The notes under the pieces are model-generated. The model ran no database searches, was not told the DNA's origin, and saw only the letters and a list, made by a program, of their open reading frames with translations. The translations under genes were made by a program, and so were the position numbers. From contig NZ_CP107567.1 in NCBI RefSeq assembly GCF_025854275.1, positions 6,572,001 through 6,636,000 of the forward strand: a stretch of DNA of 64,000 nt. The letters run 5' to 3'. This stretch comes from Streptomyces peucetius. Lineage in GTDB: Bacteria > Actinomycetota > Actinomycetes > Streptomycetales > Streptomycetaceae. Of this stretch, positions 34,956 through 45,000 are shown piece after piece (within the stretch, counting starts at the first letter, position 1; each line of letters begins with the position of its first letter).

Positions 34956-34962
34956 GGCGCAT

Positions 34963-35364
34963 ATGCAGTCCTACACCATCGGTCAGGCGGCGCGTCTGCT
35001 CGGCGTCAGCGCCGACACCGCGCGGCGCTGGGCCGACGCCGGCCGGATCGCGACCCATCGCGACGACAGCGGCCGGCGTCTCGTCGACGGCCGGGATCTG
35101 GCCGCGTTCTCCGTCGAGGTCGCCCAGGGCCAGGGCGGCGCCGGCGAGGAGGACGTCTCGTACACCTCGGCGCGCAACGCGTTCCCGGGCATCGTCACCG
35201 CCGTCAAGCTCGGCGACGTCGCGGCGCAGGTGGAGCTCCAGGCCGGACCGCACCGGCTCGTCTCGCTGCTGACCCGCGAGGCCGTCGAGGAACTGGGCCT
35301 GGAGGTCGGGATGCAGGCCACCGCCCGGGTGAAGTCGACCAATGTGCACATCGACCGCGTCTGA
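34963..35364 (+). CDS. HTH plus Mop/TOBE molybdate-binding regulator
   Basis: A 133-residue protein. I prefer the ATG at 34963 to an upstream GTG because a -10 element lies 7 nt before it. Residues 1-50 form a MerR/excisionase-like helix-turn-helix (YTIGQAARLLGVSADTARRWADAGRI). Residues 65-133 form a Mop/TOBE domain (SARNAFPGIVTAVKLGDVAAQVELQAGPHRLVSLLTREAVEELGLEVGMQATARVKSTNVHI), which binds oxyanions of molybdenum. It probably represses or senses molybdate for the transporter genes that start 14 bp later. Confidence 0.8.
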   Translation: MQSYTIGQAARLLGVSADTARRWADAGRIATHRDDSGRRLVDGRDLAAFSVEVAQGQGGAGEEDVSYTSARNAFPGIVTAVKLGDVAAQVELQAGPHRLVSLLTREAVEELGLEVGMQATARVKSTNVHIDRV

Positions 35365-35377
35365 GAGGTGACGGCCC

Positions 35378-36163
35378 GTGTTCCCCACCCGTACCGGGCA
35401 CCGCCGCGCCGCAGCCGCGATCCTGGCCGCCGCGCTGCTCGCACCGCTCGCCGCCTGCGGCGGCAGCGACGACACGGACGCCACCGACGGCGCGGACGCC
35501 ACCCGGCTGACCGTGCTCGCGGCGTCCTCGCTCACCGACGTCTTCAGGACCGCCGGGGCCGCCTACGAGAAGTCGCACCCCGGCACAGAGGTCACGTTCT
35601 CCTTCGCGGGCTCCCAGGAGCTCGCCGCCCAGGTCCGGCAGGGTGCCCCCGCCGACGCGCTCGTCACCGCCGACACCCGGACCATGGAGAGCCTCGCCGG
35701 GGACACCGGCGAGGCGGTCGTCATCGCCAGGAACCGGCTGGTGATCGCCACCGAGAAGGGCAACCCGCACCGGATCCGTTCGCTCACGGACCTCGCCGAC
35801 GGCAAGCTCAAGGTGGTCCTCGCCGCACCCCAGGTGCCCGTCGGCCGCTACAGCAGGCAGATCCTCGACGCCCGGCACGTCCAGGTGCGGCCGGTCTCCG
35901 AGGAACCGAACGTGCGGGCCGTGCTCAGCAAGGTGGAACTGGGCGAGGCGGACGCCGGACTCGTCTACCGCACCGACGCCGCCACCGCAGCCGGCCGGAC
36001 CGACGCCGTCGACATCCCCGACGAGCAGAACGCGGTCGCCTCGTACCCGGCCGCACCCCTGAACGCCTCACACCACACCGACGCCGCCGAGGCATTCGTC
36101 ACGTGGCTCAGCGGCCCCGAGGCGCAGAAGATCCTGCGGGACGCCGGCTTCCAGCAGCCGTAG
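35378..36163 (+). CDS. modA: Molybdate-binding lipoprotein ModA
   Basis: A 261-residue protein starting with GTG at 35378 behind AGAGGTG. The signal ends in a lipobox (LAAC near residue 27). ModA motifs: [86 protein letters not shown] and [22 protein letters not shown]. The Ser-Ser pair in the first motif normally hydrogen-bonds the oxyanion. It captures molybdate for the fused permease-ATPase encoded downstream. Confidence 0.9.
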   Translation: MFPTRTGHRRAAAAILAAALLAPLAACGGSDDTDATDGADATRLTVLAASSLTDVFRTAGAAYEKSHPGTEVTFSFAGSQELAAQVRQGAPADALVTADTRTMESLAGDTGEAVVIARNRLVIATEKGNPHRIRSLTDLADGKLKVVLAAPQVPVGRYSRQILDARHVQVRPVSEEPNVRAVLSKVELGEADAGLVYRTDAATAAGRTDAVDIPDEQNAVASYPAAPLNASHHTDAAEAFVTWLSGPEAQKILRDAGFQQP

Positions 36164-36281
36164 CTCCCGCGACCGAGCAGTCGGAGCCCCGCGGCCCAGC
36201 ATCCAAGCCCCGACGGCACAGCAGCCGAACGTCCTCGGGCCCGGCAGCCGCAGCCCCGGCCCAGCAGCACAGGAACGCACC

Positions 36282-38258
36282 ATGAAGCGTCTGCGCGCCA
36301 GCACCCGACCCGCCCGGACCCCCCGGTCCCCACGGACCGCGGCCGTCTCCGGCCCCCGTACGCCCGCCGTGCTCGCGGTGCCCGCGCTGCTCGCCGTCGC
36401 CTTCCTGCTGCTGCCCCTGGCCGGCATCCTCGGCCGTACCGCGTGGACGGACATCGGCACCCATCTGACCAGCCCCGGCGTCACCGAGGCGCTGCAGCTG
36501 TCGCTGGTGGTCTCCTTCTGGGCGCTCGGGCTCTCCCTGCTGCTCGGCGTGCCCCTCGCCTGGGTGCTGGCCCGCGCCGACTTCCCCGGCAAGACCCTCG
36601 TGCGCTCGCTCGTCCTGCTGCCGATGGTGCTGCCGCCGACCGTCGGAGGCGTGGCGCTCCTGCTCGGCTTCGGCCGGCGGGGGCTGCTCGGGCCCTGGCT
36701 GGAGGACACCTTCGGCATCACGCTGCCGTTCCAAACTTCCGGCGCCGTCGTCGCCGCGACATTCGTCGCCATGCCGTTCCTGGTCATCAGCCTGGAGGGC
36801 GCCCTCGCCGGTCTGCGCCCCGGGTACGAGGAGACGGCGGCCTCGCTCGGGGCCTCGCCGGTACGGGTCTTCCTGACCGTCACCCTGCCGATGGTCGCGC
36901 CCGGGCTGGTGGCCGGAGCGGCACTCACCTGGGCCCGCGCGCTCGGCGAGTTCGGCGCGACCATCACCTTCGCCGGCAATCTGCCGGGCACGACACAGAC
37001 GCTGCCTCTGCAGGTGTATCTGCTGCTCCAGGAGGAGCCGGAGGCGGCGACGTCCCTGTCGCTCCTGCTGCTCGCCGTCGCCATGGCGGTGCTGGTCGCC
37101 CTGCGCGGCCGCTGGACGGGCGGCGCGCCGGTGCCGCGCCGGGCGGCTCCCGTGGCCGAGGAACCGGTCCCGCCCGCCCCGACCCGTACAGTCCCCGGGG
37201 CCGGAGCGCCGGCCACGGGCGGACGCTGGGCGCTGCACGCCGAGGTCACCGGCTTCGACGAGCTCACCCTCGACGCCGCACCGGGGACCACCATCGCGGT
37301 CGTCGGCCCCAACGGCGCCGGAAAGACGACCCTGCTGCGCGCGCTTCTCGGACTCACCCCGCGCGCCGGCGCAGCCCTGACACTCGGCGGCACCGACGTG
37401 TCCGCCCTGCCGCCGCACCGCCGCGGCATCGCCTGGGTCCCCCAGGACGGCGCGCTCTTCCCGCACCTGAGCGCGCTCGGCAACACCGCGTACGGGCCGC
37501 GCGCCCATGGCGTCGGCCGTGCCGAGGCCCGGCGCGGCGCCCAGCAGTGGCTCGACCGGCTGGGAGTCGGCCACCTCGCCGCCCGCAGGCCCGCCCAGCT
37601 CTCCGGCGGCCAGGCCCAGCGCGTCGCACTCGCCCGCGCCCTGGCCGCCGGGCCACGGCTGCTGCTCCTCGACGAACCGCTCGCCGCCCTCGACCAGACC
37701 ACCCGGGCGCAGGTGCGCCACACCCTGCGCGGCCATCTCGACGGGTTCGGCGGCGTGTGCCTGATCGTCACCCACGACCCGGTCGAGGCCGTGTCGCTGG
37801 CCGACCGGGTACTCGTCCTCGACGACGGCCGCGCCGTCCAGGACGCTCCGCCCGCGGAGGTCACCCGCCATCCGCGTTCGCCGTGGGTCGCGCGGATGCT
37901 CGGCCGCAACGCCTGGCCGGGCACGGCGGCGGCCGGCGGCGTCGAACTGGCCGGGGGCGGACGGCTGGTCGTCGCCGACCCGCTGACACCGGGCGCGGAG
38001 GTCCTCGCGATCATCGCCCCGGAGGCCGTCGCCGTACACCGGGAACGCCCCGGCGGCAGCCCCCGCAACGTCTGGCCGGGCACCGTAAGCGAGATCACGG
38101 TCGTCGGCAGCCGGCTGCGAGTCCTGGTGACCTCCACCGACGCGCCGGACCTGGTCGCGGAGATCACCCCGCAGGCCGCCGCGGAACTTGGCCTCGCCGA
38201 AGGCGTCGACGTCTGGACCGGGGTCAAGGCCACCGAGGTCACCGTCGTCGGTCTGTAG
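36282..38258 (+). CDS. Fused molybdate ABC transporter permease-ATPase (ModB-ModC)
   Basis: A 658-residue protein, ATG at 36282 after AGGAA. Residues 30-285 are ModB: six hydrophobic segments with the EETAASLGASPVRVFLTVTLPMVAPGLVAGAALTWARALGEFGATITFAGN coupling loop. A Pro-rich linker (about 285-320) leads into a ModC ATPase: Walker A GPNGAGKTT, signature LSGGQAQR, Walker B LLLLDEPLAALD, switch VTHDPVEA. A TOBE domain (about 590-655) completes it. In most bacteria ModB and ModC are separate. Fusion fixes their 1:1 ratio and is known in actinobacteria. It supplies molybdenum to the adjacent xanthine dehydrogenase. Confidence 0.9.
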   Translation: MKRLRASTRPARTPRSPRTAAVSGPRTPAVLAVPALLAVAFLLLPLAGILGRTAWTDIGTHLTSPGVTEALQLSLVVSFWALGLSLLLGVPLAWVLARADFPGKTLVRSLVLLPMVLPPTVGGVALLLGFGRRGLLGPWLEDTFGITLPFQTSGAVVAATFVAMPFLVISLEGALAGLRPGYEETAASLGASPVRVFLTVTLPMVAPGLVAGAALTWARALGEFGATITFAGNLPGTTQTLPLQVYLLLQEEPEAATSLSLLLLAVAMAVLVALRGRWTGGAPVPRRAAPVAEEPVPPAPTRTVPGAGAPATGGRWALHAEVTGFDELTLDAAPGTTIAVVGPNGAGKTTLLRALLGLTPRAGAALTLGGTDVSALPPHRRGIAWVPQDGALFPHLSALGNTAYGPRAHGVGRAEARRGAQQWLDRLGVGHLAARRPAQLSGGQAQRVALARALAAGPRLLLLDEPLAALDQTTRAQVRHTLRGHLDGFGGVCLIVTHDPVEAVSLADRVLVLDDGRAVQDAPPAEVTRHPRSPWVARMLGRNAWPGTAAAGGVELAGGGRLVVADPLTPGAEVLAIIAPEAVAVHRERPGGSPRNVWPGTVSEITVVGSRLRVLVTSTDAPDLVAEITPQAAAELGLAEGVDVWTGVKATEVTVVGL

Positions 38259-38338
38259 CACCACGGGACGACAGTCACACCGTGTGCCTGCTGTGACGTT
38301 TCCATGAGCGATGACGCAGATTGTAGGGAGGCATGAGC

Positions 38339-39004
38339 ATGGCACGGATCCCGTGCCGGCGGCGTGAAGAGGACCGGGTGGGCAAGGAGCGGGGCAGCCG
38401 GCGTACGGAGACGTACGACAAGGAGCTCGGCGATGCGGTGACGAGCGCGCAACAGGGCGACGAGGCCGCCTTCTCCGCGGCCTACCGACTCGTCCACCCT
38501 CCGCTCCTCGGCTATCTGCGTGGACTCGTGGGCGACGACGCGGAGGACGTAGCCTCCGACGCCTGGCTGGAAATAGCCCGTGACCTCGGCCGCTTCCGGG
38601 GTGACGGCGCCGGCTTCAGGGCCTGGACCGCGAGCATCGCGCGCAACCGGGCCATCGATCATCTGCGCCGGATCAGGAGCCGTCCGCGCGGCACGCTCCT
38701 CGAGAGCGAGCTCGCCGCACTGCCCTCCCGTCAGGACACCGCCGCCGAGGCCTTCGAGACCGTCTCCACCCGGCAGGCGCTGGACCTGATCGCGCGACTG
38801 CCCCGCCGGCAGGCCGAGGCGGTGCTCCTGCAAACCGTCATCGGCCTCGACGGGCCGGCCGCCGCCCGGGTGCTGGGCACTCGGCCGGGAGCGGTGCGCT
38901 CCGCCACCCACCGCGGACTCAAGCGGCTGGAGAGGTACCTGTCGTCGCTTACGTCCGGCGGTGTGACAGATTCAAACTCCCCTTCGCTGGGAGATTCGAG
39001 ATGA
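38339..39004 (+). CDS. ECF-family RNA polymerase sigma factor
   Basis: I prefer the second of two in-frame ATGs (38339) because GGGAG then lies 8 nt upstream; the first (38333) leaves only 2 nt. Region 2: AAYRLVHPPLLGYLRGLVGDDAEDVASDAWLEIARDLGRFRGDGAGFRAWTASIARNRAIDHLRR. Region 4: ALDLIARLPRRQAEAVLLQTVIGLDGPAAARVLGTRPGAVRSATHRGLKRLERYL. The last codons overlap the next gene (ATGA), which encodes a one-segment membrane protein likely to be its regulator. An inverted GTCACA/TGTGAC repeat (38274-38296) precedes the gene. Confidence 0.85.
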   Translation: MARIPCRRREEDRVGKERGSRRTETYDKELGDAVTSAQQGDEAAFSAAYRLVHPPLLGYLRGLVGDDAEDVASDAWLEIARDLGRFRGDGAGFRAWTASIARNRAIDHLRRIRSRPRGTLLESELAALPSRQDTAAEAFETVSTRQALDLIARLPRRQAEAVLLQTVIGLDGPAAARVLGTRPGAVRSATHRGLKRLERYLSSLTSGGVTDSNSPSLGDSR

Positions 39005-39783
39005 CCGAAAACCGATCGGGAGGTGCCGTGGGACCCGGTACCGACCCGCAGCAGCAGCCGCAGCCACCCACGCTGGACGAGGTGCTCGCCGCCGCCGCGC
39101 GTCCCGAGCCCGTTGCTGCCCAGGCCGCCGAGAACGCCCTGGCCGCCTTCCGCGAGGCCCGGGACGAGGGGGCCCTGGGCCTGCCCACCCGGCCGGACGA
39201 CGACTGGCGTCCCGCCGAGCCCGGGACGCGAATCCCGTGGATCAAGGCCGGGCTCGGCACCTTCGTCGCGGGCATCATGCTCGGCGGCGTGGCCGTGGCG
39301 ACGGGCACGCTGCCCGCCCCGTTCGGGGATCCGTCCGACGGGCGGCCGAGTCCGGCCTCCAGTGCCTCCACCTCCCCGTCGGGCATTCCGGCGGCGACGG
39401 CGAGCGCGGTCGCCCCGCGGGTCACCAGGTCCGCCGGCCGGCCTGCCGCGACGCCCGGCGCCGTGCGCCACCCGTCCACCGCCGAGGACCGGGCGGCCCA
39501 TTGCCGCGCGTACGAGGCGGCCGAGGCGAACGGGCGGGCCGGGAACGGCAAGGCGCTGGACAGCGCCGTGCGCGAGCGTCTCGAAGCGGCGGCGGGAGGT
39601 CCGGACGGCGTCGAGGCGTACTGCGCGGGGCTGTCGCAGGACGGACGGTCCGACGCCTCGGAACACCGGGCCACGTCCGACCCGGGCAGGAACACGGCGG
39701 CCGCCGTGGCGCCGACCACAGGTGTCGCCAGGGGCGGCCAGGACAAGGGACGCGTCCCGAAGCAGAAACCGGCGCGGCAGTGA
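39001..39783 (+). CDS. Single-pass membrane protein, probable anti-sigma or sigma-coupled factor
   Basis: A 260-residue protein whose ATG overlaps the sigma factor stop. Residues 1-75 are hydrophilic and helical (LDEVLAAAARPEPVAAQAAENALAAFREARDEG). One membrane segment follows near 83-103 (AGLGTFVAGIMLGGVAVATG). The rest is an external Ser/Thr/Pro/Ala-rich stalk with two cysteines about 45 residues apart. The arrangement (cytoplasmic N-part, one membrane span, outer domain) is that of anti-sigma factors. No zinc HxxxCxxC motif is present, so this is inferred from coupling. Confidence 0.55.
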   Translation: MTENRSGGAVGPGTDPQQQPQPPTLDEVLAAAARPEPVAAQAAENALAAFREARDEGALGLPTRPDDDWRPAEPGTRIPWIKAGLGTFVAGIMLGGVAVATGTLPAPFGDPSDGRPSPASSASTSPSGIPAATASAVAPRVTRSAGRPAATPGAVRHPSTAEDRAAHCRAYEAAEANGRAGNGKALDSAVRERLEAAAGGPDGVEAYCAGLSQDGRSDASEHRATSDPGRNTAAAVAPTTGVARGGQDKGRVPKQKPARQ

Positions 39784-39984
39784 ACGGCGGCCGACGGCGC
39801 CGGCGGTAGCGGCGGCACCAGCGGCAGTCAGTGCCGACAGGCGCGACAGACGCTTCACCGCACCCGAAGGTTGTACGGCATTCGAAAATTTTTCTGTGAC
39901 AACAGCCACCTGCGCCATCCGTGATGCCGTGGCCTCCGCTTCCGCTGGGAAGGGCGAGTCCATCGTTGTGGAGAGGCGGGCGCC

Positions 39985-40440
39985 GTGGAAGAGCGCGCAG
40001 CAGAACTGCCGGACGCCAAGGGTATGCAGAGCTACGCCGCCGGGTTCGTCACCGAGATGAGCGAGCGCAGCAGACTGCCGCTCGACTACACCGTGGCAAG
40101 CCTGAGGCTGGTCGATCTCGTCGTCGACGGACTCAGACGCAACAGACCGGTCCGCGCGGGCGTCGACCGGGTCCTCCGCGGCCTCGGCGCCTACACCGGC
40201 GAGGTGATGGTCAGACGCGCCGGGGCGAGGTGGGTGGACCTCGACGACGGGCAGCGCGAGATGTTCGGGCAGACCGTCGGGGTCCGGATGCCCGACGGGC
40301 GGGTGTGGAATCCGCTCGGCAAGGTCGTCAAGCGGTTCGAGGACGGTCCCGGAGAGTCGGTCGAGCGCTTCTACCTGCTGCTGCACGGCCGGCAGCCGCC
40401 GAGGGCGCGCGGCGGGGCGATACAGCGCGCGGCCTGCTGA
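39985..40440 (+). CDS. Conserved-looking small cytoplasmic protein, unknown function
   Basis: A 151-residue protein starting with GTG at 39985, 8 nt after GAGAGG. It has an N-terminal helix (MEERAAELPDAKGMQSYAAGFVTEMSERS), a central helical region (LRLVDLVVDGLRR, VDRVLRGLGAYTGEVMVRRAGARWVDLD) and a C-terminal beta-rich stretch (VGVRMPDGRVWNPLGKVVKRFEDG). The end resembles DUF3806-type proteins, but I am not sure. It lies 200 bp after the sigma/membrane pair and 110 bp before the aminotransferase gene. No mechanism can be proposed. Confidence 0.55.
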   Translation: MEERAAELPDAKGMQSYAAGFVTEMSERSRLPLDYTVASLRLVDLVVDGLRRNRPVRAGVDRVLRGLGAYTGEVMVRRAGARWVDLDDGQREMFGQTVGVRMPDGRVWNPLGKVVKRFEDGPGESVERFYLLLHGRQPPRARGGAIQRAAC

Positions 40441-40550
40441 CCGGCCGCCGGCCCCCGGACGACCGCTTGAACAACGGGCGGACGGCGTCCGTACCTGTGG
40501 GCGGCCCGTGTGGATCCGCACGGGCCGCCAGCACGCAGGGGAGGCACGTC

Positions 40551-42047
40551 TTGGCCGGCAGCGGTGTCAGCAACGGCAGCAACGGGGGCAGCGGGAGCAA
40601 CGTCACCGCTCTGTTTCGCGCGTCCACCGCGCACAGCCCCTCGTACTTCACGCTGGACCGGGCGGGCGGCGGAGCGGCCGGTGAGATCGTGGACTTCTGC
40701 ATCCCGTGCAATCCGTACTTCCCCACCCCCACCATGTTCGACCGCCTCGCCGGCAGCCTCAGGGAGATCCTGACCTACTACCCGAGCGGCGCGGACACGA
40801 TCACCGCCGAACTGTGCCGGCTGCTCGGCCTCAATCCGCAGACCGTGGCGATGGGCAACGGCTCCACGGAACTGATCACATGGATCGACCATCTGCTCGT
40901 ACGGGAGTCGCTGGCCGTCCCCGTCCCCACCTTCGGCCGCTGGACCGACCAGCCGACGGAGACCGGGAAACGGGTCGACATGCTGCTGCTGCCCGAAGCG
41001 CGCGGCTTCGCCCTCGACCCGGCCTCCTTCGTCCAGTTCGTACGGACGAGAGGCTCGCGCGTCGCGGTCGTCTGCAACCCGAACAACCCCGACGGCGGCC
41101 TGCTCCCCAAACAGCAGGTCCTCTCGCTCCTCGATCAGCTCCAGGACCTCGACCTGGTCGTCGTCGACGAGTCCTTCCTCGAGTTCGCCGACGCCGGGCA
41201 GGAGACCAGCGTCGCGGCCGAGGCAGTGCTGCGCACCAACGTGATCGTGCTGCGCAGCCTCGGCAAGAACTTCGGTCTCCACGGGGTGCGTTTCGGCTAT
41301 CTCGTCTCCAACCCGGGCCTGGCCGGCGAGGTACGGGCCGCGCTGCCGAAGTGGAACCTCAACTCCTTCGCGGAGACAGTGGTGTTCATGCTGAAGGAGT
41401 ACCGCCAGGAGTACGCGGAGAGCCTGTCGCGGGTGTGCGGCGACCGCCAGGCCATGATCTGGCGGCTCTCCCAGCTCCCCGGCCTCACCGTCTACCCGTC
41501 ACAGGGGAACTTCGTGTACGTGCGCCTCCCGGAAGGGGCCGACGGCGCGGTCCTGCGCGACCGGCTGCTTGCCGAGCACGGCGTCCTGGTGCGCGAGTGC
41601 GGCAACAAGATCGGCAGCTCGAGCCGGTTCGTACGGCTCGTGGTCCGCCCGGAACAGGACGTGGAGCGGCTGCTCACGGCGATGGAACAGGTGCTGTACG
41701 GCGGCCTGGCCCGGTCCGCGCGGGCCCCCGCACCCGCGCCGGAGCCGCCGCAGCCGATGCTGGCGCAGATACCGGCCCAGCCCCAACAGCCCCGTGCGCA
41801 GCCGCTGCCGCAGGCCCAGGCCCGGCAGCCGGCCCCGGCGCCCATGCTTGCGCAGGCCCCGTCGCAGCCACTGCCGCAGCAGAACCCTCCGCTCGCCCTG
41901 GCCCACGAGCCCACCGCCCGGCAGCCGCTCGCCGCCCGCGGCCTCGCACCCGCCCAAGCCGCCCGCCCCGGTGCCACGGCCGGGGCACCGGCCGCCGGCT
42001 ACACCTCGGGCACGGCGGCGGTGGACCGTCTGATCGCGCAGGCGTAG
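40551..42047 (+). CDS. HisC-like PLP aminotransferase with Pro/Gln-rich C-terminal tail
   Basis: TTG at 40551 lies 6 nt after GGGGAGG; 498 residues. A Gly/Ser/Asn-rich start precedes a class I/II aminotransferase: FCIPCNPYFPT, LTYYPSGADTITAELCRLLGLNPQTVAMGNGSTELI, VVCNPNNPDGGLL, LVVVDESFLEFAD and the PLP lysine in SLGKNFGLHGVRFGYL (Lys239), then SSRFVRLVVRPEQD. Residues 390-498 form a low-complexity Ala/Pro/Gln tail, absent from ordinary HisC. There are no his genes nearby, so a role in histidinol-phosphate synthesis is doubtful. A nucleotidyl- or amino-acid-type side pathway is an alternative. Confidence 0.75.
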   Translation: MAGSGVSNGSNGGSGSNVTALFRASTAHSPSYFTLDRAGGGAAGEIVDFCIPCNPYFPTPTMFDRLAGSLREILTYYPSGADTITAELCRLLGLNPQTVAMGNGSTELITWIDHLLVRESLAVPVPTFGRWTDQPTETGKRVDMLLLPEARGFALDPASFVQFVRTRGSRVAVVCNPNNPDGGLLPKQQVLSLLDQLQDLDLVVVDESFLEFADAGQETSVAAEAVLRTNVIVLRSLGKNFGLHGVRFGYLVSNPGLAGEVRAALPKWNLNSFAETVVFMLKEYRQEYAESLSRVCGDRQAMIWRLSQLPGLTVYPSQGNFVYVRLPEGADGAVLRDRLLAEHGVLVRECGNKIGSSSRFVRLVVRPEQDVERLLTAMEQVLYGGLARSARAPAPAPEPPQPMLAQIPAQPQQPRAQPLPQAQARQPAPAPMLAQAPSQPLPQQNPPLALAHEPTARQPLAARGLAPAQAARPGATAGAPAAGYTSGTAAVDRLIAQA

Positions 42048-42097
42048 GGCCCGGTCGACCTCCGGCCCGGCCCGGTCGGCCGGGCCCGGACGCGTCC

Positions 42098-45000
42098 TCA
42101 ACGCACGGACGGTGACTGCCCGTCGGCCGGCCCACGGCCCATGTCGAAGTGGACCGGTCCGGATGCGGACGGGTCGATGAGAACGGCGCCGTCCGGCATG
42201 CTGCCGCCGAACCGGCCGTCGGACACGGGCCTGGTGAGCAACACCACACGGGTGCGCAAGTGCTGCAACAGGCGGTGGTCGAGCCAGGCAGTGTCCGAGG
42301 AGTCGGCGAACAGCAGCAGATGGATCCCCAGCCGTCCGCCGGACTGCGCCACCCGTGTCACCGCGGTGCGCAGCTCCGGTGACAACAGCAGGACCCGGTG
42401 CGCCTCCTCGACAGCCACGATCAGACGCGACAGGGCGGGCAGATACGGATTTCTACGGCTCGCCGTCTCGAAGGCGCCGATGTCACGCTCCGTCGTGGTC
42501 GTCCCGAGCACCCTGCGACGGTTCACGATCTCGGCGTTGAGTTTCTCCGCCAGGGACAGCGGCCGCACCGGATCAGCGGACAGCCCGAGGAAGGCCGTGC
42601 CGGCCGATCGCCCGGCGTACCGCCCGAGACGGCTGGCGCCCTTGGAGTCGGCCACGACGAGTTCCACACCGTCCCGGCCTCGAGTCAGTTGCTCCACCAC
42701 ACGGTGCAGCAGGTCTTGGCGTAGGCGGGCCGGACGGCCCTGGCACAGCAGATGCGGACCCTGGCCACCACGTTCCGCGCTCTCCAGATCGAGCCGCACC
42801 GGCGTCGCGTCGTCATCGAGCCCGAGGGTTACCGCCAACCGGTGCTTCCCGGGCTCCCGCTCGTGGGCCAGTGCGTTGAACGCACGCAGCAGTTCCTGGG
42901 CGGTCGGTCTGCGTTCCGGGTCGTGTGACAGACAGGCGCGCAGACTCTCGGCGATCTCGGCGCCCAGCGGCAACTCGAACGCGTCCGGTGCGCCGGCGAC
43001 CTCGTCCGTCGCGACGCCGGCCGCCGCTTCGACAAGGATCCGGCCGAGCGCGTAGATGTCCGCCGCCTGTGTCGGCTCGGCGTCGGCGCCCGGCAGCTCC
43101 GGGGCACGGTAGCGGGCGTTCTGCCGGTGGCTTGCGCGGTGCCGGGCGACCGTGCCGTTGATCGACGCGGTCATCCAGCCGGCGATCTGCACCTCGCGGC
43201 CGGCGATCAGCACACTGTGGGAGGTCAGCGAACCGTGCACCAGCCCCTTGCGGTGCGCCCGGGCCAGGCCGTTCGCGAACTGCCGGGCAACCATCAACAG
43301 CCCGGCCTCGTACAGGGGTCCGTGCCGCTCCACGAAGGAACGCAGATCCGGTGCCGGGTCCGTTCTGCCTTCCAGAGCGCACTCCACCGCAAGCCACGGA
43401 TGCTCGCAGCCGGTGTCCCACGCCAGCAGCCGGGGGGCGTACAAGCCGTCCATCCGCTTCAGTGCGGCGACCTCCGTGGCCACCAGGTCGAGGGCGTGCG
43501 GGACCTCCGGCCTGCGGATGACGAGGACGCGGCCCTCCCCGTCGTGGGCAAGGAACAAACCGACCCGCGACCAGCCGGCCGTGTTTTCGGCGAACACTTC
43601 GTACGGCAGGGCGCCCGAGCCGTCGAACCGCGGATCGGACACGAAAAGGCGAGACCATCCGGTGCTGTCCTCGTCCAGCTCGAAGCCCGGCGGCAGCTCC
43701 CGCAGAGCCGCGGTTTCCTGCTTCGAGGGCGTCGGCTCCGCAGTGTCGGGCAGCGAGAGCCCCAGCCGGCGCATTACGGTCTCGTCCACCCAGCCGAACG
43801 GTCGGCGGCTGCCTGCCGGCAGCCGCTCAGAGCCGTGCGGGTGCGGTATCCACGCCGGGAAACCGCCCGCGGTACTGGCCAGTTCGGTGAGCCTTGTCGT
43901 CACCGCACGTGAGGTGCGGAGCAGTTCGGACGGTGGAACGACGGACAGCAGGATCCGCCGCGTCTCCTCCGTGAAGTCGAAGGTCCGCTGGTGAGGCAGG
44001 TCGCCGGGGCCCTCGACACCGTGCATCAGCCCGCCGAGGAAGACCTCGGCCAGGTGGGAGGTGTCGGCGGCCGGGCTCACGGCCTGCTGCACCAGCCGCA
44101 TCACCGGCACGGGAAGTGGCGCCACGGCCGCCAGATGCGCCGCGAGACGGTACGCGTCCGGGGAGGCGGCATCGCGGAACCGCAGTACGGCCTCGGCTGT
44201 GACGTCGCTGCCGCCCCCGTGGACGGCCGGCTGCCGGCCGTCCACGGCGGGACCCGTGCCCGGCCGCGTGAGCAGAGGGAGCACAGCGGTGCTGCCGGCC
44301 GAGCCGACCAGCTGTGCCCAGACGCCCAGCGAGCTCGGGTCGGTAGTGAGGACCGGCACGGGCACGCCGTCGAAGGGAGCCAGCTCCGGCGGCAGTACCG
44401 GGTCCTCGACGAGCCAGGACCGGTTGGCCGCGCCCCGGCGGCGGGTCGTGACCTGCCACGGCTCAGCGCCGATGCCGGAGCCTGCCCGCAGCCTCGGCGG
44501 CAGGACGTGCACCAGCGCCGTCGGGCCGGTCGCGGCCGCACGGAGCAGGGCGGCGTGCATCCTGCCGTCGCGCCACGCCGGGCCCACACCATCGCTCACG
44601 ACCAGCAGCAGCGTGCTGCCCGAGGGATCGAGCACCGTCGACATCGGCAGCGTGGCCGCGCGGGCGCAGAACGGACGACGGCTCAGCCGGGGGCCGTCCG
44701 GGCTGCGGCTGTCGAGGCCATGGATCCGCACGTGGCGGAAGGCTCCGCAGCGTTCCATCAGCGCCTTGATCTCGCCCGCGAGCCGCTGCCACAGCAGCAT
44801 CGAGACGCCGTCGTCGACGAGCACGGTCAGGTCGAGCCAACGGGTGCGGGCAGGACGCAGCACCGCCTCCGGCAGGCCCGTCTCGGCCATCGCCGTGACT
44901 GTCGCGTCGACGTCGAGTTCCGCCCGCAGCGTGTCGGGACGCCAGTGCCTGAGCGGTCGCAAAGCCCGTCCGAGGCGCAACTCGGCGTCGCCCAGCGCTT

